DNA of 64,000 nucleotides from Centrapalus pauciflorus (Eukaryota; Streptophyta; Magnoliopsida; Asterales; Asteraceae). Below the pieces are notes generated by a model. That model had not been told where the DNA came from. It did not search any database and worked only from the letters and a program-made list of their open reading frames with translations. The translations under genes and the position numbers were made by a program. The stretch's first letter is position 1; each line of letters starts with the position of its first letter. Where the stretch lies: NCBI GenBank assembly GCA_020465985.1, contig JAANYP010000161.1, positions 248,001 through 312,000 on the forward strand. Reading direction: 5' to 3'. This document shows positions 12,601 through 22,890 of the stretch, piece by piece.

Positions 12601-13126
12601 ACCATGCAAGATTTTACAAGTTTTTTTGTGAAGAAGGCTGTAATGCTAATTGATTTTGTTTCCAGAGATAGGATGCCTGTAATCTCTGAAAACAATATTT
12701 GTAATGATGTAACAAATTCTACTGCTTGTTTAAAGTACTCTTTTAGTGACTTATTCAATTTATATCCAACTCGTTTTAGACGCCAAGTTCCTGAAATGAA
12801 TGCTTTTGTGCCATATCCTGCTAAAAGAATTCGCAAAAAGAAAATAAAAAATGTTGCATCATCGGCCAAATGAGACTTGTCCTTTTCCGAGGCCCAAAAC
12901 CAAAGCAAAAGTCAAACAAGTCTCAAAAATTCAAAAACCGAAGGTAATTTCATTGCTTAAGGTTCCAAAGCCTGATAAATCCAATTTTCAATAGATTCCA
13001 AAAGGCTGTGCATCTGGATCAAACATAACTGCAAAATGGGTTCCTAAAACTGCAAACGTGCCATATTCACCTGGAACTCCTAACCCAAAAGGATCCAAAT
13101 TAAGATGGGTACCCAAAGTTGTGTGA
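9675..13126 (+). pseudogene. gag: gag of copia element B1
   Basis: Capsid/nucleocapsid polyprotein of a Ty1/copia element (UBN2-like gag). It starts MSRE at 9675. After a frameshift near 9950 it continues (AKEMWDELEVQML, KDGESLQTTFTRLCAVL) through an Asp/Arg-rich repeat tract (about 10628-10900). An intact CX2CX4HX4C zinc knuckle follows (CYKCGKLSHFAREC, 10976-11017), then an acidic region (MADLLGLDSYATSTDSDSD, 11168 on), then coiled-coil-like Lys/Glu-rich stretches to the terminal WVPK near 13115. Stops include 9756, 10337, 10622, 10688, 10760, 11075 and 11414; another frameshift lies between 11881 and 12067. Nearly all stops are of the kind made from CAA, CAG or CGA by C-to-T change. Not functional. 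Confidence 0.8.
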
Positions 13127-13354
13127 TCTTAATACATAGGGTTCTTGGTTACTTCAGATCAAGACCCGTACTTCAATGAATTGGCTTCTAGTTATCATAG
13201 ACTAGGACCCGTTCTTCTTCTTGTCGGTTGTGCTTGAACTGACACGTTTCGCTTCTGTGCACACAGCTCAGGACCCGGTCTAAATTCATCATGTTTTCTA
13301 AACATCTCGGTTCAGAACACGGTTTGATTGTCAATAAAAGATGGACGTCTTTGA

Positions 13355-13746
13355 ATGCTTATAGGTTTTCATTATATGAATTTATTTGTTTTTCAGGCTA
13401 AATCTATCTGGTATATGGAATTGGGTTGCTCAAAGCACATGACTGGGACAAGAGAATTGCTGTCCAACGTAGTTGATCAATATTGTGGGACGGTAAAATT
13501 CGGGAACAGTCATCAGGCTCACATAAAAGGATACGGGGACTTAGTCTTAAATAATCTAGTCATTAAGGATGTTGACTATGTTGTGGGATTATCACATAAT
13601 CTGTTTAGTATAGGACAGCTCTGCGATAAAGGATTAGAAGTAATGCTTAGGGCTAAGAACTGTAGTGTTTAGAGTATGGATGGCAAAGAAATCTTATCCG
13701 GTAACTCTAACCTTTACATCATAGACGTAGTTAAGCTCATGGTTAA
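13355..13746 (+). pseudogene. pol: B1 protease / pre-integrase start, cut by A1
   Basis: Encodes the start of copia pol: WYMELGCSKHMTG (usual form W-x-DSG-C-S-x-HMTG), then the conserved phrase YVVGLSHNLFSIGQLCD. The protease catalytic DSG reads ELG here, so the active-site Asp is lost. A TAG follows NCSV near 13671. The pyrimidine-rich TTTATTTGTTTTTCAG ending at 13396 directly before the coding start looks like a splice acceptor. Coding continues until A1 begins at 13747 and resumes at 25718. Confidence 0.75.
13742..13746. repeat. Target-site duplication of A1, left copy (GTTAA)
   Basis: GTTAA directly precedes the A1 LTR start (TGTAAGG) and recurs directly after the other LTR at 25718-25722. 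Five bases is the normal copia target duplication and proves A1 inserted into B1. Confidence 0.95.
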
Positions 13747-14390
13747 TGTAAGGTCTACCACTACGAGATCTATCTAGACGTGGAACCGTCAACGAGTGCG
13801 GAATCCTCGTTAACGGGTAGACGGAAACAACTCTCAATCAGAAACACGGAGACTATCAGAAGCTGAACGAACGACACACGAACGATCCTACAAACTGATT
13901 CTCTCCGAAACGGCACTAACACCGATGATAAACTCGAGATCGCCTTTTGCTTAATCACTCTCGAATTCTGCAAAAAGTCTAATAATTAATCGAGTCTATC
14001 CCTAATTATAGAGGCTAATTTGAGTCTGTCATGGGCTAAACTCGAATCCGGCCCAAGGCCCATTCGAGTTTGTCCTCATTGACATTCTCGAATTTGCCTG
14101 CATTCGAATCTAGGTCCACATTCGAATCTGACACAGATTCGAATGTCAAACCTTATTTAATTCGAATATACTATTTCACATACTCAACTTAGTATTTAAA
14201 CTTATGTTTTTACCTTATGATTGATTTTATCTTTGATCTTTATGTTTGAACTTCTTGTAATACGTTACATCAAGTTCAAACACACAAACAATAATAAATA
14301 TCAATCATATATAAACATATATAACAAACACTTGCTAAACCACAATGTAGGATCACTTAGACTGCTATCGTCACACAGGGTGTACCAACA
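13747..14390 (-). repeat. 3' LTR of A1
   Basis: 644 bp, TGTAAGGTC..CCAACA on the plus strand (TGTTGG..CTTACA in element sense). Same length as the partner at 25074-25717, with 13 substitutions by eye and no indel. Between 13990 and 14170 it holds eight TCGAA/TCGAG words, part of a motif that is dense in all non-coding parts of the element. Confidence 0.95.
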
Positions 14391-14402
14391 GACTCCCCCT
14401 TG
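14391..14402 (-). other. Polypurine tract of A1
   Basis: CAAGGGGGAGTC in element sense, immediately before the 3' LTR. This is the classic plant copia plus-strand primer (AAGGGGGAG) and confirms minus orientation. Confidence 0.9.
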
Positions 14403-14448
14403 ACGATAGCTTCTAATAATTCACACATTTGATCAAGAACTTTGTTTA

Positions 14449-17400
14449 TTATTTATTCAAACTACTTCCAGCATACAAGCCCTTTTCAACACATACTTTA
14501 ACCACATTCTCATATTTCCTAGCCTCACTATCCATATGAGCATCACTAGAAATCTTACAAGCATGCAAAATTTGAAGATCATCTCGAGAAAGGTTTACCA
14601 GATGAAGAGGATCATAGATTCTAAGAATAACCTTTTCTTCAAAATCTTCCATCACCGCTTCTCCAGTCTCACTCTCAGCATACCACCAATGCAGATTCTT
14701 CAAGACATTCTGTTGCATAGGTTTGAGCGGCACCTTCCTTAGACACCTTACGGGTTTGTATTGAATTTTCATCCAAGGTCGCCCAGTTAGAGGATCAATA
14801 CGAGAAGGATCCTCTACTCTTCTTCCTACCCTTGGATTCAGGCGTTCAAATTTTCTTGATCTTCCCTCTTTCCTTATGATTCTGGAAATTATATCTGCTT
14901 AGGGATCATTGCCAATATTGATCAGGTCTTTCCACGCTAATACCTTAATCTCAATCTTTGGCAGTGAGTTGAATGCTTTCAGAGTTCGCCTCAGGTACTG
15001 GAGCCCGTCTCTCCTCTTGATTATGAATAGCTGCAGTTCTCGATCAAAGAACCAGCTTAATATGCTTCCAGATAGCTTTCCAGTACTCGGCACCCTCATT
15101 TTCTTTTTAAGCTCTAACTCCTTCTGTTCAGCCCTGAACCACAACTTTCGTTTCTCTTCATTGGTTAACTCTCTAGCAGGTTCTTCTGTTGATGACTGAG
15201 CATTTAAAGCAGCATTCACCACTTCTAGGTTAACAACATCATTGCCTTCTATTATATAGGTATCAGTGATAGGGTTTTGCTGCACGACGATCTCATCAGC
15301 TTCATCGTCCTCATCAGCACATACCTCATCATCTGATCTCCAGTCAACAATATCTTCAGGTACAAACTCACCCTCTTCCAGCTTTTCCATTTCATCTTCA
15401 AAATCAAAACCCAAATCCAGCGGATCGTCATCAAGATCCATGAGAGCATCTATCATCTCACTAATCTCAAAATCCGTAGGCTTAGATGAACTCGCTTCTC
15501 CTGCTTCTCCTCCTGCTTGACTTGGCTCCCCCTGAGATTGAGCAGCCTGAGCAGCAGAAAAATCTACTGGCTCATTCTGTCTTTGAGAGCTGGGATCATT
15601 GCCTTGGTTATCTTCTTCATCATCATCCCTCGGCCTCTGTACTTCTTGATCACGGCACGATGTCTCCCCCTGAGCCTGTAAATTTTTCATTAACTGCTCA
15701 ATTAGGGAGCGCATCGACCTTATCTCTGCTGCTTGATCAGAGACAAAAGACTTTAGCTCTAAATTCTCTTTCTGGACCTTTTCCACTATCTTTTTGAGAT
15801 CGGCATTTTCGTTATGAAGATTTGCATTATGACTCTGAATTTCATTGATTGTCGTTGTTAGTCCAAAGATTTGGATTTCCTGGAAGTCAACTCGATCTTT
15901 TAGGCGCAGAAACCTTTGATTTTCAGCATACGTGGAAGAGGTTGATGGGATGGATTGAATTGGCGTTGGAATGATCGGCGATGGGATATACGGTTCATCT
16001 TGAGGTGATGGTGGTGGAATGGTGGTTTGAGGTTCCTGAGTTTGAGGGTTTTGAGGTTGCTGAATTTCTGGTTGATTTGCTGATGCTGAAGATGATCCTT
16101 GCATGAATCTATGACACTTGGCCCGTTGCCTCGTCACTAAAGGTGCAACTTCCTCTTCTTCAAAATCTGATTCATCAGACTCTCTGGTTACTCTCCTCCT
16201 TGAAGCTTCTTCATTGACTACCAACCTTGATCCATAGGTTCCTATTTGAACTGGAGGTTCTGGAGATTCAGACTCTGGAGCTTCAACCTGTATTTCCTCC
16301 ATCTCTTCTGATTCGGTGGCAGATGATGACAAGTCATTACCAGTTTGTTCTGGTTCATATTCATCCACATCCCTTAGCACATCTTCTTCTCCCTCTGGAG
16401 GCTCAAGCAATTCTCCCACCAATGCTGCAGCTATATCTTCATTGCAATGAGGACCTGCCTCCCAAATTTCATTTAGAGTTTGGCACAACTGATCAGCTTC
16501 GCTTGGGACATTCGAAGGCCCTGCTTCTTGTACCTCCGGCTGTTGACTTGAAGAAGGCCTTGATGCCTGTGTTTGACTCGTAGTCGCTCTTTGTCTTCGC
16601 CTTTGTGGCTGTGCTCGCGGTTGTTGTCTTTGTTGTTGTGGTGGCTTCCTGGATTGAACTTCAACTTCCCCTGCCCAGTTGGCAATATCTGGCGCTTCAA
16701 AATTCCTATCCAAAATAGCTCCAAACAACGGTCGCTCGACCGGAACCGCCAACTTTCCTCTGTGTGAGGAGCAACCAGCAAAAATTCTCTTATCCATCAC
16801 CGCGACATTTTGTATTTCATTCAGCTGAGGCAAATTCGGCAAGAAATGTCTGATTAGCATCATTATGAACCGAGGATACAACAAAAATTGTTGCTGCTCT
16901 GGAGCCGAAATTTGGTGAACGAATTCCGAGAAAAACATCTCCGAAAAGCTGAATGGCCGATTATATACTAACGCGATCATCCCAGACTGGATCTTCGAGA
17001 CTATATAGTCAAAACCGGCTTTCTTAGCTGCAAAATACACCATGAAAACATGAGCCAAAAACCTCCATTGGCCAATAAGCCCGCTCTTCATACAAGAAGC
17101 CTTCGTCACATCTAGGCTGTAACCCATTCTCTGAAATGATGCCTGCCTAATACTTAGTGGAAAGTCAATAGGCCCAGACTCTTCTTCTTGTGAACCCAGC
17201 TGCAACACCTGACGCATCATATCCACAGAAAACACTAGCGGTTGTCCAGCTATTCTGGTTCTCAGCACTGTCGGGGTGACAGAGCAGTCCACCTGAAGAT
17301 GATCATAAAATTGGCGAACATATGGAATTACAATCTGAATATTATGGGATAAAGCAAAAGCTATCCTAGATTCTACTAGGAAATCCAACATTTGACGATA

Positions 17401-17475
17401 TCCCTGCGCCTCAGGGATATGATGGTCGGGGTGAAGGACCATATTGTGCTTCGGCACAAAGACTCGAACAGCCAT
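14449..17475 (-). pseudogene. A1 extra 3' ORF, about 1,000 codons, one stop
   Basis: Long ORF in sense orientation between RNase H and the 3' LTR. It starts ATG at 17475 (MAVRVFVPKHNM) and runs open for 858 codons to TAA at 14899-14901, where sister A2 has a Tyr codon. The same frame then stays open to 14449. Visible layout: globular N-terminal domain (about aa 1-275, with DFLVES, IPYVRQFYDH, LLYPRFIMMLIRH); Gln/Arg-rich linker (275-320); acidic and Pro-rich region (320-520) including an HRFMQ phrase; coiled coil (about 525-615, NENADLKKIVEK); acidic Asp/Glu region; basic C-terminus (SWFFDRELQLF; WWYAES; CVEKGLYAGSS). No signal peptide or clear membrane segment is visible, so an envelope role is not supported. 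Function unknown. The N-terminal domain resembles that of element C. Confidence 0.85.
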
Positions 17476-19566
17476 ATCTGCACAATAAATAAACTATTAG
17501 AATTAATAAAAATCAATAAACTTGCCTAAATTCAAATTTGTTTAATTTTGAACTTGATTAAGTACAAAATCCAACACAAAAGAATTTCTACAAGTTTAAT
17601 AAAATTTAAGTTAAATAATTCAAATAGAATAATAGATTCGAATGGACAGATTCGAATAAACCCTATTTCGAGTTTGATGATAGATTCGAATGACATGGTA
17701 TTTTCGAGTTTACTGACAAACTCGAGAAACTCCATGAACAGATTCGAAAACTCGTCGGCCCAATTCTTCATCATAACCCATGATTTTAACCATTTTGAAC
17801 TTAGCACATCACATACATTAGTCCAACTAGGTTCTAATCACTGATTTGTGTATATAATTTGACTATTTATTGGTCCAAACTTAGTAATTTTAAAAAACCC
17901 GTTTTCGACCAACAAACCTTACAAAATTGGTGATTTTGACTTAAATGATGTATAAAACTACTCAAATCTTGTACAATCCAGTTGATTATACCTAGAAGTA
18001 TCAGTAGAGTCGAAACACCAAGCAAGAAACTCGACAATTTGTCGTTTTTGAGGAAAACGATAGATTCGAGCAATAGATTCGAAGTCGCCTATATAGATTC
18101 GAGGATATAGATTCGAAAACAGTAAGGAGTTAATGACTTCACTGTTAACCTATATATACCACCAACCTTCGAGTCTAAGGCCAAACTCGAATCTACTGAC
18201 AGATTCGAAACACTTTGAAAAATTTCGAAAATTTTGAAATAACTTCAACTTTTTCAACCTTTTCTACGGCATTGTGTAACGAGATAAACTATGCCAAATC
18301 TTTTACCCTAAGCACAAGATTTTTCACGCAGTGTTTATTTTATCCAACTATGAATGCACCCTCAGTAATTTTTGACCCTTTTCCTAAGTAAAAATAAAAG
18401 TAAAATAAAATAAACTAAGAAAAAATAAAATAAAATAAAATAAAATAAAAACTAAGTAAAAATGAAATTTTAAAATTTTGACTAAAAATTTAACTTAGAC
18501 TTAAGCTATACCTATTAAAATTTACAACCTAATCTAAATGCTAAACAAAATATTTTAGATGAGTATAGTCTAAGAAAGGTTCAATCAGATAGCGATGTCT
18601 GATACTCACTTTTGGTACTTAAACTTTCACACTTAGGAATTTTTGATTCCTTTGATTGTTTGTCGTGACATACTCATTTAGCCGATTGTTGGTATTTACC
18701 CCTTTAAACATTCTACATTTCGGAATATCCCTTGGCATTTTTATTTATCATGAAATTATCTTACGTGACTCAGACGTAGACATACTTTTATGATCAAGGC
18801 ACACAGACAAAGATTCTAACTTGTTGGTATTTGCAAACTTTCTTTAAAAGACAAACATCGGACACAGGTCTGTATTTTCATACAACAAAGTGTCTTAGTT
18901 TGACTTAAGGTTTATTCTTAAAGCTAGCAAGACAGCGGTGACAGGTCTGTACCGATGTACAACAAAGCGACATATCTTGCTAACCCGAATCTAAACAGAG
19001 GCAACAGGTCTGTACTTATGTACAACAAAGTTACATGTCTTCGACTCTCAATTTTATATGATTTTTCTATTCTTTCTATTTTAAGATGTATTTGATGTTG
19101 CCATACATCCCCAGAAAGTTTGCATACCTCATTTAGACTCAAAGTTTGTATGTCTTGTACATAAAAATTAAGACCGATTGGTCGTACATCTATGTTAGTG
19201 ACACGTTTGACTTTTTCTTGAATATTTTGTTTGCCTTGAGACTCCCTATATGTATTATGCCTACCAACACATCAAACTAAACTAAAGTATAACACTTAGA
19301 ATTTAGTTGCATTATGTGTGAAAGCCTAAACACTTAGAGTTTGTAACGACTGTGCTAACTTTCGTCACTTTGAACCTATGCATCTAAGACTTAACTCCTT
19401 TTTCTGATATTCTTTTTTTTTTTTTTTTGTATTTTTTTTTAAATGATTTTCTCTTTTTTATTTTGTTTTTCATAAGAAATAGAAACTATCCTAAATTAGC
19501 AGGCTTACTATAAAAAGAAAGAAAAACTGCAGCTATAAAAGGAAATAAACTACTACTAAAGCCAAA
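17476..19566 (-). other. A1 non-coding spacer between RNase H and extra ORF
   Basis: About 2.1 kb with no ORF of substance. Contains TCGAA/TCGAG words (17640-18230), an AAAAT-type simple repeat (about 18421-18450), three iterated hairpins (18864-19030) and a poly-T run near 19411-19430. Much of 18540-19340 is nearly the same as in A2 (46730-47510), closer than the two LTR sequences are to each other. It may hold an internal promoter or processing signals for the extra ORF; this is inference. Confidence 0.75.
18864..19030 (-). promoter_or_regulatory. Three evenly spaced hairpin motifs in A1 spacer
   Basis: Three copies of ACAGGTC-stem-N4-stem-ACAAAG at 18864-18890, 18941-18967 and 19004-19030. 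Stems are TGTAT/ATACA, TGTAC/GTACA and TGTAC/GTACA around loops TTTC, CGAT and TTAT. The innermost pair changes T-A to C-G together. A2 carries the same three motifs at the same offsets (77 and 63 bp). They lie about 1.4 kb upstream of the extra ORF start. Role unknown; an RNA structure or a paired protein-binding site fits. Confidence 0.6.
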
Positions 19567-20442
19567 TTACTCTGGGTTGCGCATTCCATTTAGTTGAATT
19601 AAATATTCAAACCGTGACTTATCAAATGCTTTGGTAAATAAATCAGCATTATTATCTTCTGTTGCCACTTTTACCAATTTGATTAAGTTCTTTTCAGCAC
19701 AATCACGAACAAAATGATGTCTAATGTCTATGTGCTTTGTTTTGTTGTGTTTAACTGGATTGTTAGTTATAGCAATTGTAGATTGATTGTCTATCCTAAT
19801 GGGAGTTTGAGTATAAGCCAAACCGTAATCCCGCAATTGTTGTTGTATCCACAGAACCTGTGAGCAGCAACTACCAGCAGCAACATACTCGGCCTCGCAC
19901 GTTGACACGGCTACCGACGTTTGTTTCTTGCATTGCCAGGATACCAATCTCCCTCCTAGGAACTGACAACCTCCAGTTGTTGATTTGCGCGTCAAGCTGC
20001 ATCCTCCGTAGTCAGAATCCGTGAACGCCTCCAACTCTAAATCTCCCTCCGCGTGATACCAAAGTCCCAGCTTCGGTTTCGACTTGAGGTATCGTAGAAT
20101 CCGCTTCACAGCTTTCATGTGCATCTCCTTCGGATTAGCTTGAAACCTAGCACAAATACACACAGCAAACATGATGTCAGGTCTTGAAGTAGTTAAATAC
20201 ATAAGTGATCCAATCATGGCCCGATATAATGTCGGATCCACATCGGTATCACTTTCAGTACCCGGTCCGAGATTGTGATTCACTTGAATCGGCGTGCTGA
20301 AATGGGCAGTCAATTTTGTTCCTTCCATCCCGAAACGCTCCAATATGTCATAGACATACTTCGTCTGATGGATAAACATCCCTTCCTTCTTCTGCTCAAC
20401 TTGTAACCCCAAAAAGAAATTTAACTCTCCCATGGCACTCAT
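19567..20442 (-). pseudogene. pol: A1 RT C-terminal part and RNase H
   Basis: Encodes the end of reverse transcriptase (MGELNFFLGLQVEQ, SLMYLTTSRPDIMFAV) and RNase H (AFTDSDYGGCSLTRKSTTGGCQFLGG, then STCEAEYVAAGSC, then RIDNQSTIAI), ending KSRFEYLIQLNGMRNPE. The RNase H acidic residues (TDSD, E of CEAEY, D of RIDNQS) are present, so this piece looks intact. It is out of frame with the RT part upstream because about 65 bp, including YVDD, is missing at about 20455-20461. Confidence 0.9.
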
Positions 20443-20454
20443 CTCGAATTTCGA

Positions 20455-22860
20455 CTTACACTTGTACTAAGATAAAATGTTCTCCCTTCCTCTTAAAAAA
20501 CAGAGTACTATCTATCCTACCCCTCTCAAACCCGTTCTCTAATAAATGGTTGGATAGAGTCTCATACCACGCCCTTGGTGCCTAATGCAATCCATATAGA
20601 GCCTTATCTAAGCGATATACTCTATCAGGATATTTTGGATCTGTAAATCCGGGCGGTTGTTCTACATACACCAACTCCTTCACTTTCCCATACAGGAAAG
20701 CGCTCTTAACATCTAATTGATATACCTTAAAGCCCTTGAAGGAGGCAAAAGCTAGAAAGAACCTAATGGCTTCAAGCCTTGCTACTGGTGCAAACACCTC
20801 GTTGTAATCGATTCCCTCCTCTTGGTTGAAACCCTTTACAACTAACCTAGCCTTGTTGCGCGACCCTATACCCCGATCGTCTCTCTTGCACTTAAAAACC
20901 CATTTGGTTCCTATGGCAACTTCCCCTCGAGGTAATGGAACTAACTCCCACACTTCCAGTTTCCTAAATTGTGAAAGTTCTTCCTGCATCGCTTCAACCC
21001 AGGAGTTATCCTTAAGTGCCATTTGCACATTCTTAGGCTCTACTTGCGATATGAAACACGAATAGAGACAGGTATGATATGCCTCGGAGTCGTTTATCAT
21101 CGACAACAACACAGTGTTGTTATTTAAACTACTCCTAGTCCTCACACCCTCGTTAGGATTTTCTATGATGCTTTCTATAGGATGGTTCTTGTTAATCCTA
21201 GAGGTCTCTATCTCATCAACTCTTAGATTATCTCCTAAGTTAGATCCTATTTCACCTAATAGGGGAACAGGCTCAGTCTCTACATTTTCCTCCTCGTGGA
21301 CATTTTCCTTAGAGTTGGAACTTGTTGCTTGAGTCTGATTCTCAGTGGTAGGTGATTCTGGATTAGCAACTTCTGGAGATCCATCTACAGTCGCAGTAGG
21401 CTCAGATGTGGATTCAAACGTAGTCCTCGGAAAGGTATGGCCATCGTCATTCAGATGCAACGTCGCCATGTCCTTTTCGATTGTACCTGCATTATCATCC
21501 AAAGGAATGTTAAATGACTCAAATAATTTATCATAGTCAAATATCCATTCCGGACCAGTTTGGGGTTCATGTGTATAACTTGTGACTTTAATGTTATACA
21601 CAATTTCCACTGTACCATTTGTTTTATTAAAAACCAGTTTGTTTGGTGAGTTCGGCACATAACCTAGGAAGTATCCTTCGTCAGCCTTTTCACCAAACTT
21701 CGGTTGATGTTTTGTACGTAAAAGAGTGCATGGTACCCCAAACGGTTCGCATCCAGTTAAATTAAGTGGCCGTTTATTCAAAATTTCATGACATGTTTTG
21801 TTCAAAGATTTGACAGTTAGGACTCTGTTTAAAATGTGACATGCGGTATTCACTGCCTCCCCCCAAAACATGGTAGGAAACTTTGAATCCGACAACATAG
21901 TCCTAGCTGCCTCAATCAGTGTCCTGTTTTTACGTTCGGCCACCCCATTCTATTGAGGCTCATATGGTGCACTGAACTGATGCACTATGCCCTTTGATAG
22001 GCAATATACACCAATTACAGTGTTTTTGAACTCAGTTCCATTATCACTACGTATCCTTTTAACCCTTGTTCCGTAGGAATTCTACACTTGGTCTAAGAAC
22101 CCGATGAGCTTGGAAGCCGTCTTGTCCTTTGTACCTAAAAAGAAAACCCAAGAAAATCGTGAGTAATCGTCAGTGATAACTAAACAAAACCAATTACCTC
22201 CTATACTCCTTTTGTTGATTGGACCAAAAAGATCCATATGCAACAAATCGAATGTTGAGGTTATGGAATTCTGAGTCTTGGACTTGTGTGTCTTCTTATG
22301 TTGTTTGCCCTTCTTGCACGGTAGACACTTGTCCTCGAACTGAAAGCTCTTCATAGGCACACCTTGCACCAGTCTATTCTTCGTTATGTAGTTCATTTTC
22401 CTTAGGTGCAAGTGAGCCATGCATCTGTGCCACAGTACCGACTCCGTCTCCGAAGCTTTGGATAAAAGACAGATTGGCCCCATCGAAGTCTCCAGCTTGT
22501 TCATATCAAGCATGTACAAGTCATTCTTCCTTGGTGCCCGCATCAATACCCATTCTTCAGGAATCTTGAATCCCGGTTTTAGCACTAACGCCTCAGTGTC
22601 AGTGAATAACACTGAACTCTTCTTGTCACAGATTTGAGATACACTAATGAGATTGTGAACCAGTTTATCAACGTGATAAACTTGGTCGAACTTGATCGTC
22701 CCATTAGTTACCACTCCGGTACCCGTGATGTTTCCTCCTTTGTTACCCGCGAATGATACAAATCCCCGATTCCCACCCTTGAAGTCTGTAAGGAGACTTC
22801 CTTACCCTGTCATGTGCCTGGAGCATCCACTGTCGACGAACCATTTGTTGTTGGCCCTGT
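20455..22860 (-). pseudogene. pol: A1 protease, integrase and RT N-terminal part
   Basis: In element order: protease start with intact DSG (NKWFVDSGCSRHMTG, followed by TAA); the pre-integrase zinc finger (WHRCMAHL..CLPCKKG); integrase core with Asp in LLHMDLFGP, Asp in RSDNGTEF and Glu in NGVAERKN; then RT with WVFKCKRD, LDVKSAFL and LDKALYGLH. In-frame stops lie at 22082, just before NGVAERKN (about 21950), and at 20582, most of the CAA/CAG-to-stop kind. RT stops short of its catalytic loop: the YVDD segment present in A2 (48717-48728) is deleted. Pol proteins would act in cytoplasmic virus-like particles and the nucleus; this copy is dead. Confidence 0.9.
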
Positions 22861-22890
22861 GGTAATCTCCTGCACATGAAAGAAAATAGG

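Noticed and set aside
14449..17475. Envelope gene of an endogenous retrovirus-like element
   Set aside because: Position fits, but no signal peptide, membrane anchor, cleavage site or cysteine pattern of a surface protein is visible.
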